Below are positions 18,860 through 26,407 of a DNA stretch of 64,000 bases, in pieces; the first letter of the stretch is position 1, and the number at the start of each line of letters is the position of its first letter. A program made the position numbers and the translations under genes. The stretch is from positions 1,485,001-1,549,000 of the forward strand of contig NZ_JAPPRJ010000001.1 in assembly GCF_026672545.1 (NCBI RefSeq). The letters are read 5' to 3'. This stretch comes from Rhizobium sp. SL86 (lineage in GTDB: Bacteria > Pseudomonadota > Alphaproteobacteria > Rhizobiales > Rhizobiaceae). The notes beneath the pieces were generated by a model, which was not told the DNA's origin, searched no databases, and saw only the letters and a list, made by a program, of their open reading frames with translations.

Positions 18860-20470
18860 TTACTCGGCGGCGGCCAGCATGCCCGGTGCCGCGTCGCGCA
18901 CCTTGCTGTCGACATGGTTTTCGAACTTCGTGAAGTTCGAGATGAACATGTTGACGAGCTTCGTTGCCTGCGCGTCGTAGGCTGCGCCATCCGCCCAGGT
19001 CGAGCGCGGATCGAGGATCGCGGTCTCAACACCCGGCACGGCGACCGGCACCACGAAGCCAAAATTGGTGTCCGTGCGGAATTCCGCCTTCTTCAGTTCA
19101 CCGGTCAGTGCCGCCGTCAGCAGCGCCCGCGTCGCCTTGATCGGCATGCGACGACCGACACCATAGGCGCCACCGGTCCAGCCGGTGTTGACCAGCCAGC
19201 AATCGACGCCGTGATGGGCGATCAGATCGCGCAACAGGTTGCCGTATTCTGTCGGATGACGCGGCATGAAGGGTGCGCCGAAGCAGGTCGAGAAGGTCGC
19301 TTCCGGCTCGGTCACGCCCTTTTCCGTTCCGGCGACCTTGGCGGTGTAACCGGAGAGGAAGTGATACATCGCCTGTTCGGGCGTTAGCTTGGCGATCGGC
19401 GGCATCACACCGAAGGCATCGGCGGTCAGCATGATGATCGTCTTCGGGTGCGGCGCAAGGCCGGTTGCCGAAGCGTTCGGGATGAAATGCAGCGGATAGG
19501 CGCTGCGGGTGTTTTCCGTCAGCGACGCATCGTCGAAGTTCGGGACGCGGTTTTCGTCCATCACCACGTTTTCGAGCACGGTGCCGAAGCGGCGTGTCGC
19601 AGCGTAGATCTCCGGCTCGGCTTCGGCCGACAGGCGGATCGCCTTGGCGTAGCAACCGCCTTCGAAGTTGAAGATGCCGTTTTCGCCCCAGCCATGCTCG
19701 TCGTCGCCGATCAGCGTGCGGTTCGGATCGGCAGACAGCGTGGTCTTGCCGGTGCCCGACAGGCCGAAGAAGACAGCCGCATCACCATCCGGGCCGACAT
19801 TGGCCGAGCAATGCATGGGCATGACGCCCTTTTCCGGCAGGAGATAGTTGAGAACGGTGAAGACCGACTTCTTGTTCTCGCCGGCATACGAGGTGCCGCC
19901 GATGAGGACCAGACCGTTGGCGAGGTCGCAGGCGATCACCGTTTCCGTGCGGCAGCCGTGGCGGGCAGGATCAGCGCGGAAGCTCGGCAGGTTGATGATC
20001 GTCAGCTTCTGCTGGAAGGCGCCGAGCGTCGAGCGGTCGGGGCGGATCAAGAGGTTGCGGATGAAGAGCGCGTGCCAGGCAAGCTCGGTCACCACGCGGG
20101 TCGGAAGCGCGTAGTCACGGTCGGCGCCGCCGACGAGATCCTGCACATACAGCGTCTTGCCGGCCGCATGGGCAAGCATGTCCTGCTTGAGCAGCGCGAA
20201 GTGCTCCGGCGACATCGGCTTGTTGTTGTCCCACCAGATGTTCGCGTCGGTGCTAGCATCACGCACGACGAACTTGTCCTTCGGCGAACGACCGGTGTGC
20301 TGGCCGGTCACGGCCCGCAGCGCGCCATCGACCGTCAGCTCGGCTTCACCATTACGAAGGGCAGCCTCGTAGAGTTCACTCTCATTCAGGTTGTAATTGA
20401 CACGCGCGGCACCAGCCAAACCGATGGCCGCCAAGCCGTTCGACGGATTGTGAACTCCGTACTCCTCCAT
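18860..20470 (-). CDS. pckA: Phosphoenolpyruvate carboxykinase (ATP)
   Basis: The ATG at 20468-20470 ([12 protein letters not shown]), preceded by GGAAAG, gives 536 residues as in other rhizobial PckA; the open frame to 20509 is too long. The kinase-1a P-loop [16 protein letters not shown] and kinase-2 LIGDDEHGW are intact, as are RSPKDKF and the adenine-binding region. The enzyme converts oxaloacetate to PEP, the entry to gluconeogenesis, and is required for growth on C4 acids. It is divergent from chvI across an AT-rich region with a palindrome. Confidence 0.97.
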   Translation of the reverse strand: MEEYGVHNPSNGLAAIGLAGAARVNYNLNESELYEAALRNGEAELTVDGALRAVTGQHTGRSPKDKFVVRDASTDANIWWDNNKPMSPEHFALLKQDMLAHAAGKTLYVQDLVGGADRDYALPTRVVTELAWHALFIRNLLIRPDRSTLGAFQQKLTIINLPSFRADPARHGCRTETVIACDLANGLVLIGGTSYAGENKKSVFTVLNYLLPEKGVMPMHCSANVGPDGDAAVFFGLSGTGKTTLSADPNRTLIGDDEHGWGENGIFNFEGGCYAKAIRLSAEAEPEIYAATRRFGTVLENVVMDENRVPNFDDASLTENTRSAYPLHFIPNASATGLAPHPKTIIMLTADAFGVMPPIAKLTPEQAMYHFLSGYTAKVAGTEKGVTEPEATFSTCFGAPFMPRHPTEYGNLLRDLIAHHGVDCWLVNTGWTGGAYGVGRRMPIKATRALLTAALTGELKKAEFRTDTNFGFVVPVAVPGVETAILDPRSTWADGAAYDAQATKLVNMFISNFTKFENHVDSKVRDAAPGMLAAAE

Positions 20471-20778
20471 GTCGCGCTTTCCTTTGAGCTGACGTTGATG
20501 ATGGCGCAAGCTAACGAGCGAAATCTAAAAGAGCAAGAGCTTCAATCCAATTACATCAATAAAATCAAACTATTAATCGATTTAAAAATTTTTCGACATA
20601 TTTAAATCGGTTTGAGAGGCATAAAATTCTCGTCCACGGGAGGTCTGAGGACCGCGTTTATGCGACCCGAAACCGGCTCCCCTTTATCTTTGCCACAATT
20701 TGTTCCACCTTTATCCCCAAGACACGCACACCCGGACAGGGAGTTCGGCTGGGCCACAATCCAGGAGATGCGTACAGA
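20471..20778. promoter_or_regulatory. Divergent pckA / chvI promoter region with palindromic elements
   Basis: This 308-base gap is much more AT-rich than its surroundings. AATCGATT (20575-20582) is a perfect eight-base palindrome with a central CG, the style of LacI-family operators. CGATTTAAA (20578-20586) and TTTAAATCG (20601-20609) form nine-base inverted arms 14 bases apart. In Sinorhizobium pckA is controlled by the LacI-type repressor PckR, so this is a plausible operator. I did not assign -35/-10 boxes with confidence. Confidence 0.5.
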
Positions 20779-21516
20779 ATGGCGGAGACAGACAGTATGC
20801 AGACTATCGCGTTGGTAGACGACGATCGCAACATTCTCACCTCGGTGTCCATCGCACTGGAGGCTGAAGGCTACAGGGTCGAAACCTACACGGATGGTGC
20901 GTCTGCGCTGGACGGGCTTCTGGCACGGCCGCCGCAGCTCGCCATCTTCGACATCAAGATGCCGCGTATGGACGGCATGGAACTTCTGCGCCGCCTGCGC
21001 CAGAAGTCGGACCTGCCAGTGATCTTCCTCACCTCCAAGGATGAAGAGATCGACGAGTTGTTCGGCCTGAAGATGGGCGCGGACGATTTTATCACCAAGC
21101 CGTTTTCCCAGCGCCTGCTGGTGGAACGCGTCAAGGCGATCCTGCGCCGTTCGGCCAAAAGCGATGTGGCGCCGGTTCCCGGCAGCAAGGCGGCTGCCGA
21201 CCAGCAGGCCCGCACGCTGGAACGCGGCCAACTGGTGATGGACCAGGAGCGCCATACCTGCACCTGGAAGGGCGAACCGGTGACGTTGACCGTCACCGAG
21301 TTTCTGATCCTGCATTCGCTGGCGCAGCGCCCCGGCGTGGTGAAGAGCCGCGATGCGCTGATGGATGCGGCCTATGACGAGCAGGTCTATGTCGACGACC
21401 GCACCATCGACAGCCATATCAAGCGACTTCGCAAGAAGTTCAAAATGGTTGACACCGATTTTGATATGATCGAGACGCTCTACGGCGTAGGTTATCGATT
21501 CCGCGAAGCAGCCTGA
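20779..21516 (+). CDS. chvI: Response regulator ChvI (OmpR/PhoB type)
   Basis: The protein has 245 residues, or 239 from an alternative ATG at 20797 where many rhizobial homologues begin ([18 protein letters not shown]). The receiver has the acidic pair in VDDD, phospho-acceptor Asp in [10 protein letters not shown], and the Lys in ITKPFSQR. The winged-helix output domain includes [19 protein letters not shown]. With ChvG it controls acid and envelope responses, exopolysaccharide and virulence or symbiosis genes. chvG follows after 68 bases. Confidence 0.96.
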   Translation: MAETDSMQTIALVDDDRNILTSVSIALEAEGYRVETYTDGASALDGLLARPPQLAIFDIKMPRMDGMELLRRLRQKSDLPVIFLTSKDEEIDELFGLKMGADDFITKPFSQRLLVERVKAILRRSAKSDVAPVPGSKAAADQQARTLERGQLVMDQERHTCTWKGEPVTLTVTEFLILHSLAQRPGVVKSRDALMDAAYDEQVYVDDRTIDSHIKRLRKKFKMVDTDFDMIETLYGVGYRFREAA

Positions 21517-21584
21517 TTTGCTTCCGACAGACTTCGCAACGCTGCTTCACCGCACATGAACCGCCGTGACGGCCGGCGGTTGCC

Positions 21585-23387
21585 GTGAAAGGGAAAGGCT
21601 TGGCCGATCAGACGATCCATTCCGGGAATTCGGGCGGGGAGGATGCACAGACCTCCCGCGCATCGGGACGGGTTTGGTCGCATCCGTTCACGCTGGTGCG
21701 CCGCATCTTCGGCAATGCCGTCTTTTCCAGTCTCACGCGCCGCATCCTCTTTTTCAATATCGCAGCCACCGTCGTTCTGGTCGCCGGCATCCTTTACCTC
21801 AATCAGTTCCGCGAGGGCCTGATCGATGCACGCGTCGAAAGCCTGCTGACGCAGGGCGAAATCATTGCCGGCGCAATCTCCGCCTCCGCGTCGGTCGATA
21901 CGAACTCGATCACCATCGATCCGCAGAAACTTCTCGAGCTGCAGGCGGGGCAAAGCATAACGCCGGTGCCGAATGACGAGGATCTCGACTTTCCCATCGA
22001 CCCGGAGCGCGTGGCACCGGTGCTGCGGCGCCTGATTTCGCCGACCCGCACCCGCGCACGCCTGTTCGATGCCGATGCCAACCTGATCCTCGATTCGCGC
22101 CATCTCTATTCGCGGGGCCAGGTTCTGCGTTTTGATCTGCCGGCGGTCGAAGGAGAAAATGCCACCTGGAGCAGCTGGTTTGCCGGCGTGATCAACCGCA
22201 TCCTGCAGCCCGGCAATCTGCCGGCCTACAAGGAGGCGCCGGGCGGCGACGGCTCGATCTATCCGGAAGTGATGAACGCGCTGACCGGGGTTCGAGGCGC
22301 GGTGGTGCGTGTCACCGACAAGGGCGAACTGATCGTGTCCGTGGCTGTCCCCGTCCAGCGTTTCCGCGCGGTGCTGGGTGTTCTGCTGTTGTCGACGCAA
22401 GCGGGTGACATCGACAACATCGTGCATGCCGAGCGGCTTGCCATCATGCGCGTCTTCGGCGTTGCGACCCTCGTCAACATTCTCCTGTCGCTGCTTTTGT
22501 CCTCCACGATTGCCAATCCGTTGCGGCGCCTGTCGGCTGCTGCCATCCGGGTGCGGCGCGGTGTCAAGCAACGCGAAGAAATCCCGAACTTTTCGGCACG
22601 CCAGGATGAAATCGGCAATTTGTCGATTGCCCTGCGCGACATGACGAATGCGCTTTATGACCGCATCGATGCGATCGAAAGTTTTGCCGCCGATGTGAGC
22701 CACGAGTTGAAGAACCCGCTGACCTCGCTGCGCAGTGCGGTGGAGACCCTGCCGCTTGCCAAGACGGAGGATTCCAAACAGCGCCTGACGAACATCATCC
22801 TGCACGACGTGCGTCGCCTGGACCGCCTGATCAGCGATATCTCCGACGCATCACGGCTGGATGCGGAGCTTGCCCGCTCAGATGCGGCACCGGTCGATCT
22901 TGAAATTCTGCTCGGCAATCTGGTCGAGATTTCCCGCCAGATCCGCACCGGACGCAAGCCGGTCGATATCGATCTGGTTGTCGACCACAAGCAGGGCACC
23001 AAGACCAGCTATGTGGTCCAGGGCCACGATCTGAGGCTTGGACAGATCGTCACCAACCTGATCGAGAACGCCCGGTCCTTCGTTCCGGAAAAGGGTGGAC
23101 GCATCGTCGTCCATCTGTTCCGCGCCAGGGGCAACTGCATCATCCAGGTCGACGACAACGGTCCGGGCATCCGGGCCGAAGACATCGACCGTATCTTCGA
23201 ACGCTTCTACACCGATAGGCCCGAGGGCGAGAGCTTTGGCCAGAATTCGGGTCTCGGCCTGTCGATCAGCCGCCAGATTGCCGAAGCGCATGGCGGCACG
23301 CTGAAGGCTGAAAACCTGACGGATGCCACCGGTCAGCTGACAGGCGCCAGGTTCATCCTGTCACTGCCCGCGGGTCAGCCGACATGA
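21585..23387 (+). CDS. chvG: Sensor histidine kinase ChvG (ExoS)
   Basis: The protein has 600 residues from a GTG at 21585; a TTG at 21600 with GGGAAAGG before it is an alternative. A first membrane segment (ILFFNIAATVVLVAGILYL, about 48-66), a periplasmic domain of roughly 210 residues, and a second segment (VATLVNILLSLLLSSTIA) are followed by HAMP. The H-box is FAADVSHELKNPLTSLRSA, and the ATPase boxes are VDDNGPGI and NSGLGLSISRQIAEAHGG. ChvG senses acid or cell-wall stress (repressed by ExoR in rhizobia) and phosphorylates ChvI. It overlaps hprK by four bases. Confidence 0.96.
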   Translation: MKGKGLADQTIHSGNSGGEDAQTSRASGRVWSHPFTLVRRIFGNAVFSSLTRRILFFNIAATVVLVAGILYLNQFREGLIDARVESLLTQGEIIAGAISASASVDTNSITIDPQKLLELQAGQSITPVPNDEDLDFPIDPERVAPVLRRLISPTRTRARLFDADANLILDSRHLYSRGQVLRFDLPAVEGENATWSSWFAGVINRILQPGNLPAYKEAPGGDGSIYPEVMNALTGVRGAVVRVTDKGELIVSVAVPVQRFRAVLGVLLLSTQAGDIDNIVHAERLAIMRVFGVATLVNILLSLLLSSTIANPLRRLSAAAIRVRRGVKQREEIPNFSARQDEIGNLSIALRDMTNALYDRIDAIESFAADVSHELKNPLTSLRSAVETLPLAKTEDSKQRLTNIILHDVRRLDRLISDISDASRLDAELARSDAAPVDLEILLGNLVEISRQIRTGRKPVDIDLVVDHKQGTKTSYVVQGHDLRLGQIVTNLIENARSFVPEKGGRIVVHLFRARGNCIIQVDDNGPGIRAEDIDRIFERFYTDRPEGESFGQNSGLGLSISRQIAEAHGGTLKAENLTDATGQLTGARFILSLPAGQPT

Positions 23388-23851
23388 CGGGACCGGCGAA
23401 CAACGTCCACGGCACTGCGATCGTACTCGGGAAAAGAGGCCTGATCTTTCTCGGGCCGCCCGGTGCCGGAAAATCCGAACTCGCTTTCGCCTGTCTGGCG
23501 GCAGCGCGGTCGCAGGGTGTCTTTGCCGCCCTCGTCGCCGACGACCAGGTCTTCATCTCGATGGAGAACGGGCAGACCATCGCCACACGGCCGGCATCGA
23601 TTGCGGGGCTGCTGGAGCTGCGTGGCAGCGGTATCGTGACCCTGGAGAGCGTGGAGCGCGCCGCGCTGCATCTGGCGATCCGGGTGATCGATCCTCTGCG
23701 GGACGAGCGCCTGCCGCCGGCCGGCGAGAGAACCGATCTTGGCGGCCTCGCGGATCTGCCGCTGATCCGCCTGTCCGGCCGCTCCATCGCACCACTGGCC
23801 ACGATTGCCGCGCTTCACGCGGAATTCAAAGGGGAACCACCTTTTTCATGA
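23384..23851 (+). CDS. hprK: Short HPr kinase/phosphorylase (catalytic domain only)
   Basis: The protein has 155 residues, about half the length of Firmicute HprK (about 310). It lacks the N-terminal domain, as is usual in alphaproteobacteria. The P-loop FLGPPGAGKSELA lies at about 22-34, with VADDQVFI and the GLLELRGSGIV stretch corresponding to the HprK signature. It should phosphorylate a serine of HPr, encoded 1 kb downstream. The ATGA overlap couples it to chvG, linking envelope signalling and the PTS. Confidence 0.9.
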   Translation: MTGPANNVHGTAIVLGKRGLIFLGPPGAGKSELAFACLAAARSQGVFAALVADDQVFISMENGQTIATRPASIAGLLELRGSGIVTLESVERAALHLAIRVIDPLRDERLPPAGERTDLGGLADLPLIRLSGRSIAPLATIAALHAEFKGEPPFS

Positions 23852-23978
23852 TGCGTGACATACCATTTTTAGCTTGCACTTCGACTCTACATCGACAAGA
23901 TGGCTTCCCACCGCCGTTGGGTCTGTTGCAATGCGAAACAAGGCCGAGCGTATCGTTGTACCTGGGGGTGATTTCACT

Positions 23979-24380
23979 ATGATCGGACTTGTGCTTGTCA
24001 CGCATGGCAAGCTGGCTGATGAGTTCCGACATGCGCTGGAGCATGTGGTAGGGCCGCAAAAGAACATCGAAACCGTCTGTATCGGCCCCGAAGACGACAT
24101 GGATCAGCGACGTCAGGATATCCTGGACGCGGTGAACCGGGTTGATGATGGCCATGGCGTCGTGATCCTCACCGACATGTTCGGTGGCACGCCGTCCAAT
24201 CTTTCGATATCCGCGATGAATACCGGCAAGATCGAAGTCATTGCCGGCGTCAATCTTCCGATGTTGATCAAGCTGGCAGGCGTACGCGTGGACAATGACA
24301 TGCAGAAGGCTCTGGCCGAAGCGGCCGATGCCGGGCGCAAATATATCAACGTCGCAAGCCGCGTTCTGAGCGGCAAATAA
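23979..24380 (+). CDS. PTS EIIA component, mannose (ManX) type
   Basis: The ATG at 23979, preceded by GGGGGTG, gives 133 residues (MIGLVLVTHGKLADEF); the open frame from 23874 has no support. The phosphorylated residue is His9 in VTHGKL. The fold-defining DMFGGTPSNLS is present. No sugar permease EIIBC is nearby, so the protein is probably part of a regulatory PTS without transport, receiving phosphate from HPr. It sits between hprK and HPr. Confidence 0.92.
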   Translation: MIGLVLVTHGKLADEFRHALEHVVGPQKNIETVCIGPEDDMDQRRQDILDAVNRVDDGHGVVILTDMFGGTPSNLSISAMNTGKIEVIAGVNLPMLIKLAGVRVDNDMQKALAEAADAGRKYINVASRVLSGK

Positions 24381-24388
24381 GATCATCC

Positions 24389-24664
24389 ATGACGAACCTT
24401 TCCCGCGAACTCCTGATCATCAACAAGCGCGGCCTGCACGCCCGTGCATCCGCCAAGTTCGTGCAGACGGTGGAGGGGTTCGACGCCCAGATCCAGGTCT
24501 CAAAGGACGGCATGACCGTCGGCGGCACCTCGATCATGGGGCTGATGATGCTCGCCGCCAGCCCCGGCTGCACCATTGAGGTCACCGCCAGCGGCCAACA
24601 GGCGGAAGCGGCGCTCGACGCGCTCGCCAATCTTGTCGCCGATCGGTTTGGCGAAGAGATGTAA
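24389..24664 (+). CDS. ptsH: Phosphocarrier protein HPr
   Basis: The protein has 91 residues. His17 in NKRGLHARASAKF is the site phosphorylated by enzyme I, and Ser48 in GGTSIMGLMML corresponds to the regulatory serine used by HprK. The gene follows EIIA by eight bases. Enzyme I is not in the window. The HPr/EIIA/HprK set in alphaproteobacteria regulates carbon and nitrogen physiology rather than transporting sugars. Confidence 0.94.
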   Translation: MTNLSRELLIINKRGLHARASAKFVQTVEGFDAQIQVSKDGMTVGGTSIMGLMMLAASPGCTIEVTASGQQAEAALDALANLVADRFGEEM

Positions 24665-24669
24665 TGAAC

Positions 24670-24689
24670 ATATAAAGACTTCTTTATAT
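24670..24689. promoter_or_regulatory. Palindromic operator upstream of ahcY (candidate SahR site)
   Basis: ATATAAAGA and TCTTTATAT form perfect nine-base arms around a two-base centre, starting five bases after the HPr stop and 121 bases before ahcY. ArsR-family SahR, described as a methionine-cycle repressor responding to S-adenosylhomocysteine, uses an AT-rich palindrome of this general form in proteobacteria. The assignment to SahR is from memory of that motif, not from a search. Confidence 0.6.
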
Positions 24690-24711
24690 CCTTATTGCTA
24701 GTTTCCGGGAA

Positions 24712-24803
24712 CCCTGCTACATCGCAGGGCAGCGCCGCTGCGGATTGCAGCGGCTGGATGAACGCCGCTTGCCGATGAGCGGTAGCCCCCTGCGGAGCTG
24801 GAG
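24712..24803 (+). ncRNA. Structured 5' leader of ahcY with alternative pairings
   Basis: CCCTGC/GCAGGG (24712-24717/24724-24729) forms a six-base stem. GCCGCTGC/GCAGCGGC (24734-24741/24747-24754) forms a perfect eight-base stem with a five-base loop. GCCGCT (24764-24769) can pair with AGCGGT-side bases (24778-24782) or, alternatively, with GCGGC at 24750-24754. The ribosome-binding GGAG is at 24800-24803. It does not match the known SAH riboswitch consensus. Function and even transcription of the element are inferred. Confidence 0.4.
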
Positions 24804-24810
24804 AGCCACC

Positions 24811-26211
24811 ATGACCACTGAAAAAGATTACATTGTCGCGGATATCGCGCTTGCCGATTTCGGCCGCAAGGAACTCAACATCGCCGAAACCGAAATGCCG
24901 GGCCTGATGGCCTGCCGCGAGGAGTTCGGAACGTCGAAGCCGTTGAAGGGCGCGCGTATCTCCGGCTCGTTGCACATGACGATCCAGACCGCCGTCCTCA
25001 TCGAGACGCTGAAGGTTCTGGGCGCCGACGTCCGCTGGGCCTCCTGCAACATCTTCTCCACCCAAGACCACGCCGCCGCCGCGATTGCCGCCGCCGGCAT
25101 TCCGGTCTTCGCCGTCAAGGGCGAAACGCTGACCGAATACTGGGAATATACCGACCGCATCTTCCAGTGGACCGATGGCGGCCTCTCCAACATGATCCTC
25201 GACGATGGTGGCGATGCCACCATGTACATCCTGCTCGGCGCCCGCGCTGAAGCCGGCGAAGATGTTCTCTCCAACCCGGGTTCGGAAGAAGAAGAGATCC
25301 TGTTCGCACAGATCAAGAAGCGCCTGCAGGCTTCCCCCGGCTGGTTCACCAAGCAGCGTGATGCGATCAAGGGCGTGACCGAAGAAACCACCACCGGTGT
25401 TCACCGCCTGTACGAACTGGCCAAGAAGGGCCTCCTCCCCTTCCCGGCAATCAACGTCAACGACAGCGTCACCAAGTCGAAGTTCGACAACAAGTACGGC
25501 TGCAAGGAATCGCTGGTCGACGGTATCCGCCGCGCAACCGACGTGATGATGGCCGGCAAGGTTGCCGTCGTCTGCGGTTACGGTGACGTGGGCAAGGGTT
25601 CTGCCGCTTCGCTCGTCGGCGCCGGCGCCCGTGTAAAGGTCACCGAAGTCGATCCGATCTGCGCCCTGCAGGCCGCCATGGACGGTTTCGAAGTCGTGCA
25701 GCTGGAAGACGTGGTCTCCACGGCCGACATCTTCATCACCACGACCGGCAACAAGGACGTCATCCGTCTCGACCACATGCGCGAGATGAAGGATATGGCG
25801 ATCGTCGGCAACATCGGCCACTTCGACAACGAGATCCAGGTCGCGGCCCTCAAGAACCTGAAGTGGACGAACATCAAGCCGCAGGTGGACATGATCGAGT
25901 TCCCGAAGGGCAACCGCATGATCCTTCTGTCGGAAGGTCGTCTGCTGAACCTCGGCAATGCGACGGGCCACCCGTCCTTCGTCATGTCGGCCTCGTTCAC
26001 CAACCAGGTGCTTGGCCAGATCGAGCTCTTCACGAAGACCGAAGAGTACAAGCCGGGCGTCTATATCCTGCCGAAGCACCTCGACGAGAAGGTCGCGCGC
26101 CTGCACCTGGCAAAGCTCGGCGTGAAGCTGACCGAACTCTCCGACGAGCAGGCATCCTATATCGGTGTCTCCAAGCAGGGTCCGTTCAAGGCTGAGCACT
26201 ACAGATACTAA
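24811..26211 (+). CDS. ahcY: S-adenosylhomocysteine hydrolase (adenosylhomocysteinase)
   Basis: The ATG at 24811 with GGAG seven bases upstream gives 466 residues; the open frame from 24745 runs through the structured leader. Substrate- and NAD-binding motifs include [32 protein letters not shown], the Rossmann [10 protein letters not shown], and the C-terminal [16 protein letters not shown] ending in KAEHYRY, whose Lys/Tyr contact NAD of the neighbouring subunit. The enzyme splits SAH to adenosine and homocysteine, relieving inhibition of methyltransferases. A strong terminator follows. Confidence 0.98.
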   Translation: MTTEKDYIVADIALADFGRKELNIAETEMPGLMACREEFGTSKPLKGARISGSLHMTIQTAVLIETLKVLGADVRWASCNIFSTQDHAAAAIAAAGIPVFAVKGETLTEYWEYTDRIFQWTDGGLSNMILDDGGDATMYILLGARAEAGEDVLSNPGSEEEEILFAQIKKRLQASPGWFTKQRDAIKGVTEETTTGVHRLYELAKKGLLPFPAINVNDSVTKSKFDNKYGCKESLVDGIRRATDVMMAGKVAVVCGYGDVGKGSAASLVGAGARVKVTEVDPICALQAAMDGFEVVQLEDVVSTADIFITTTGNKDVIRLDHMREMKDMAIVGNIGHFDNEIQVAALKNLKWTNIKPQVDMIEFPKGNRMILLSEGRLLNLGNATGHPSFVMSASFTNQVLGQIELFTKTEEYKPGVYILPKHLDEKVARLHLAKLGVKLTELSDEQASYIGVSKQGPFKAEHYRY

Positions 26212-26241
26212 TCTGAGCTGACTAATCCACAAGATATAGAG

Positions 26242-26276
26242 GCCGCGGACTTGACAAGTCCGCGGCTTTCTTTTTT
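26242..26276 (+). terminator. Intrinsic terminator of ahcY
   Basis: GCCGCGGACTT (26242-26252) pairs perfectly with AAGTCCGCGGC (26256-26266) around a three-base loop and is followed by TTTCTTTTTT. The strength of this stop separates ahcY from divL. Confidence 0.93.
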
Positions 26277-26407
26277 GCGCCCCACCCTTTGCCTGGATTT
26301 CCGAAGCAGATATTGTTTTCAGACTCGATTCGCGCAGGCTGAAGGCGTCGGCCGCGCGGTCAGGGATGTCTTGTCGATGATGCGGCACTTGGACGGAGAC
26401 AGACCGA

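Noticed and set aside
24712..24803. Known SAH riboswitch before ahcY
   Set aside because: The conserved GAGGAGCGCUGC-type core of that riboswitch is absent, and the pairings seen do not follow its pseudoknot layout.
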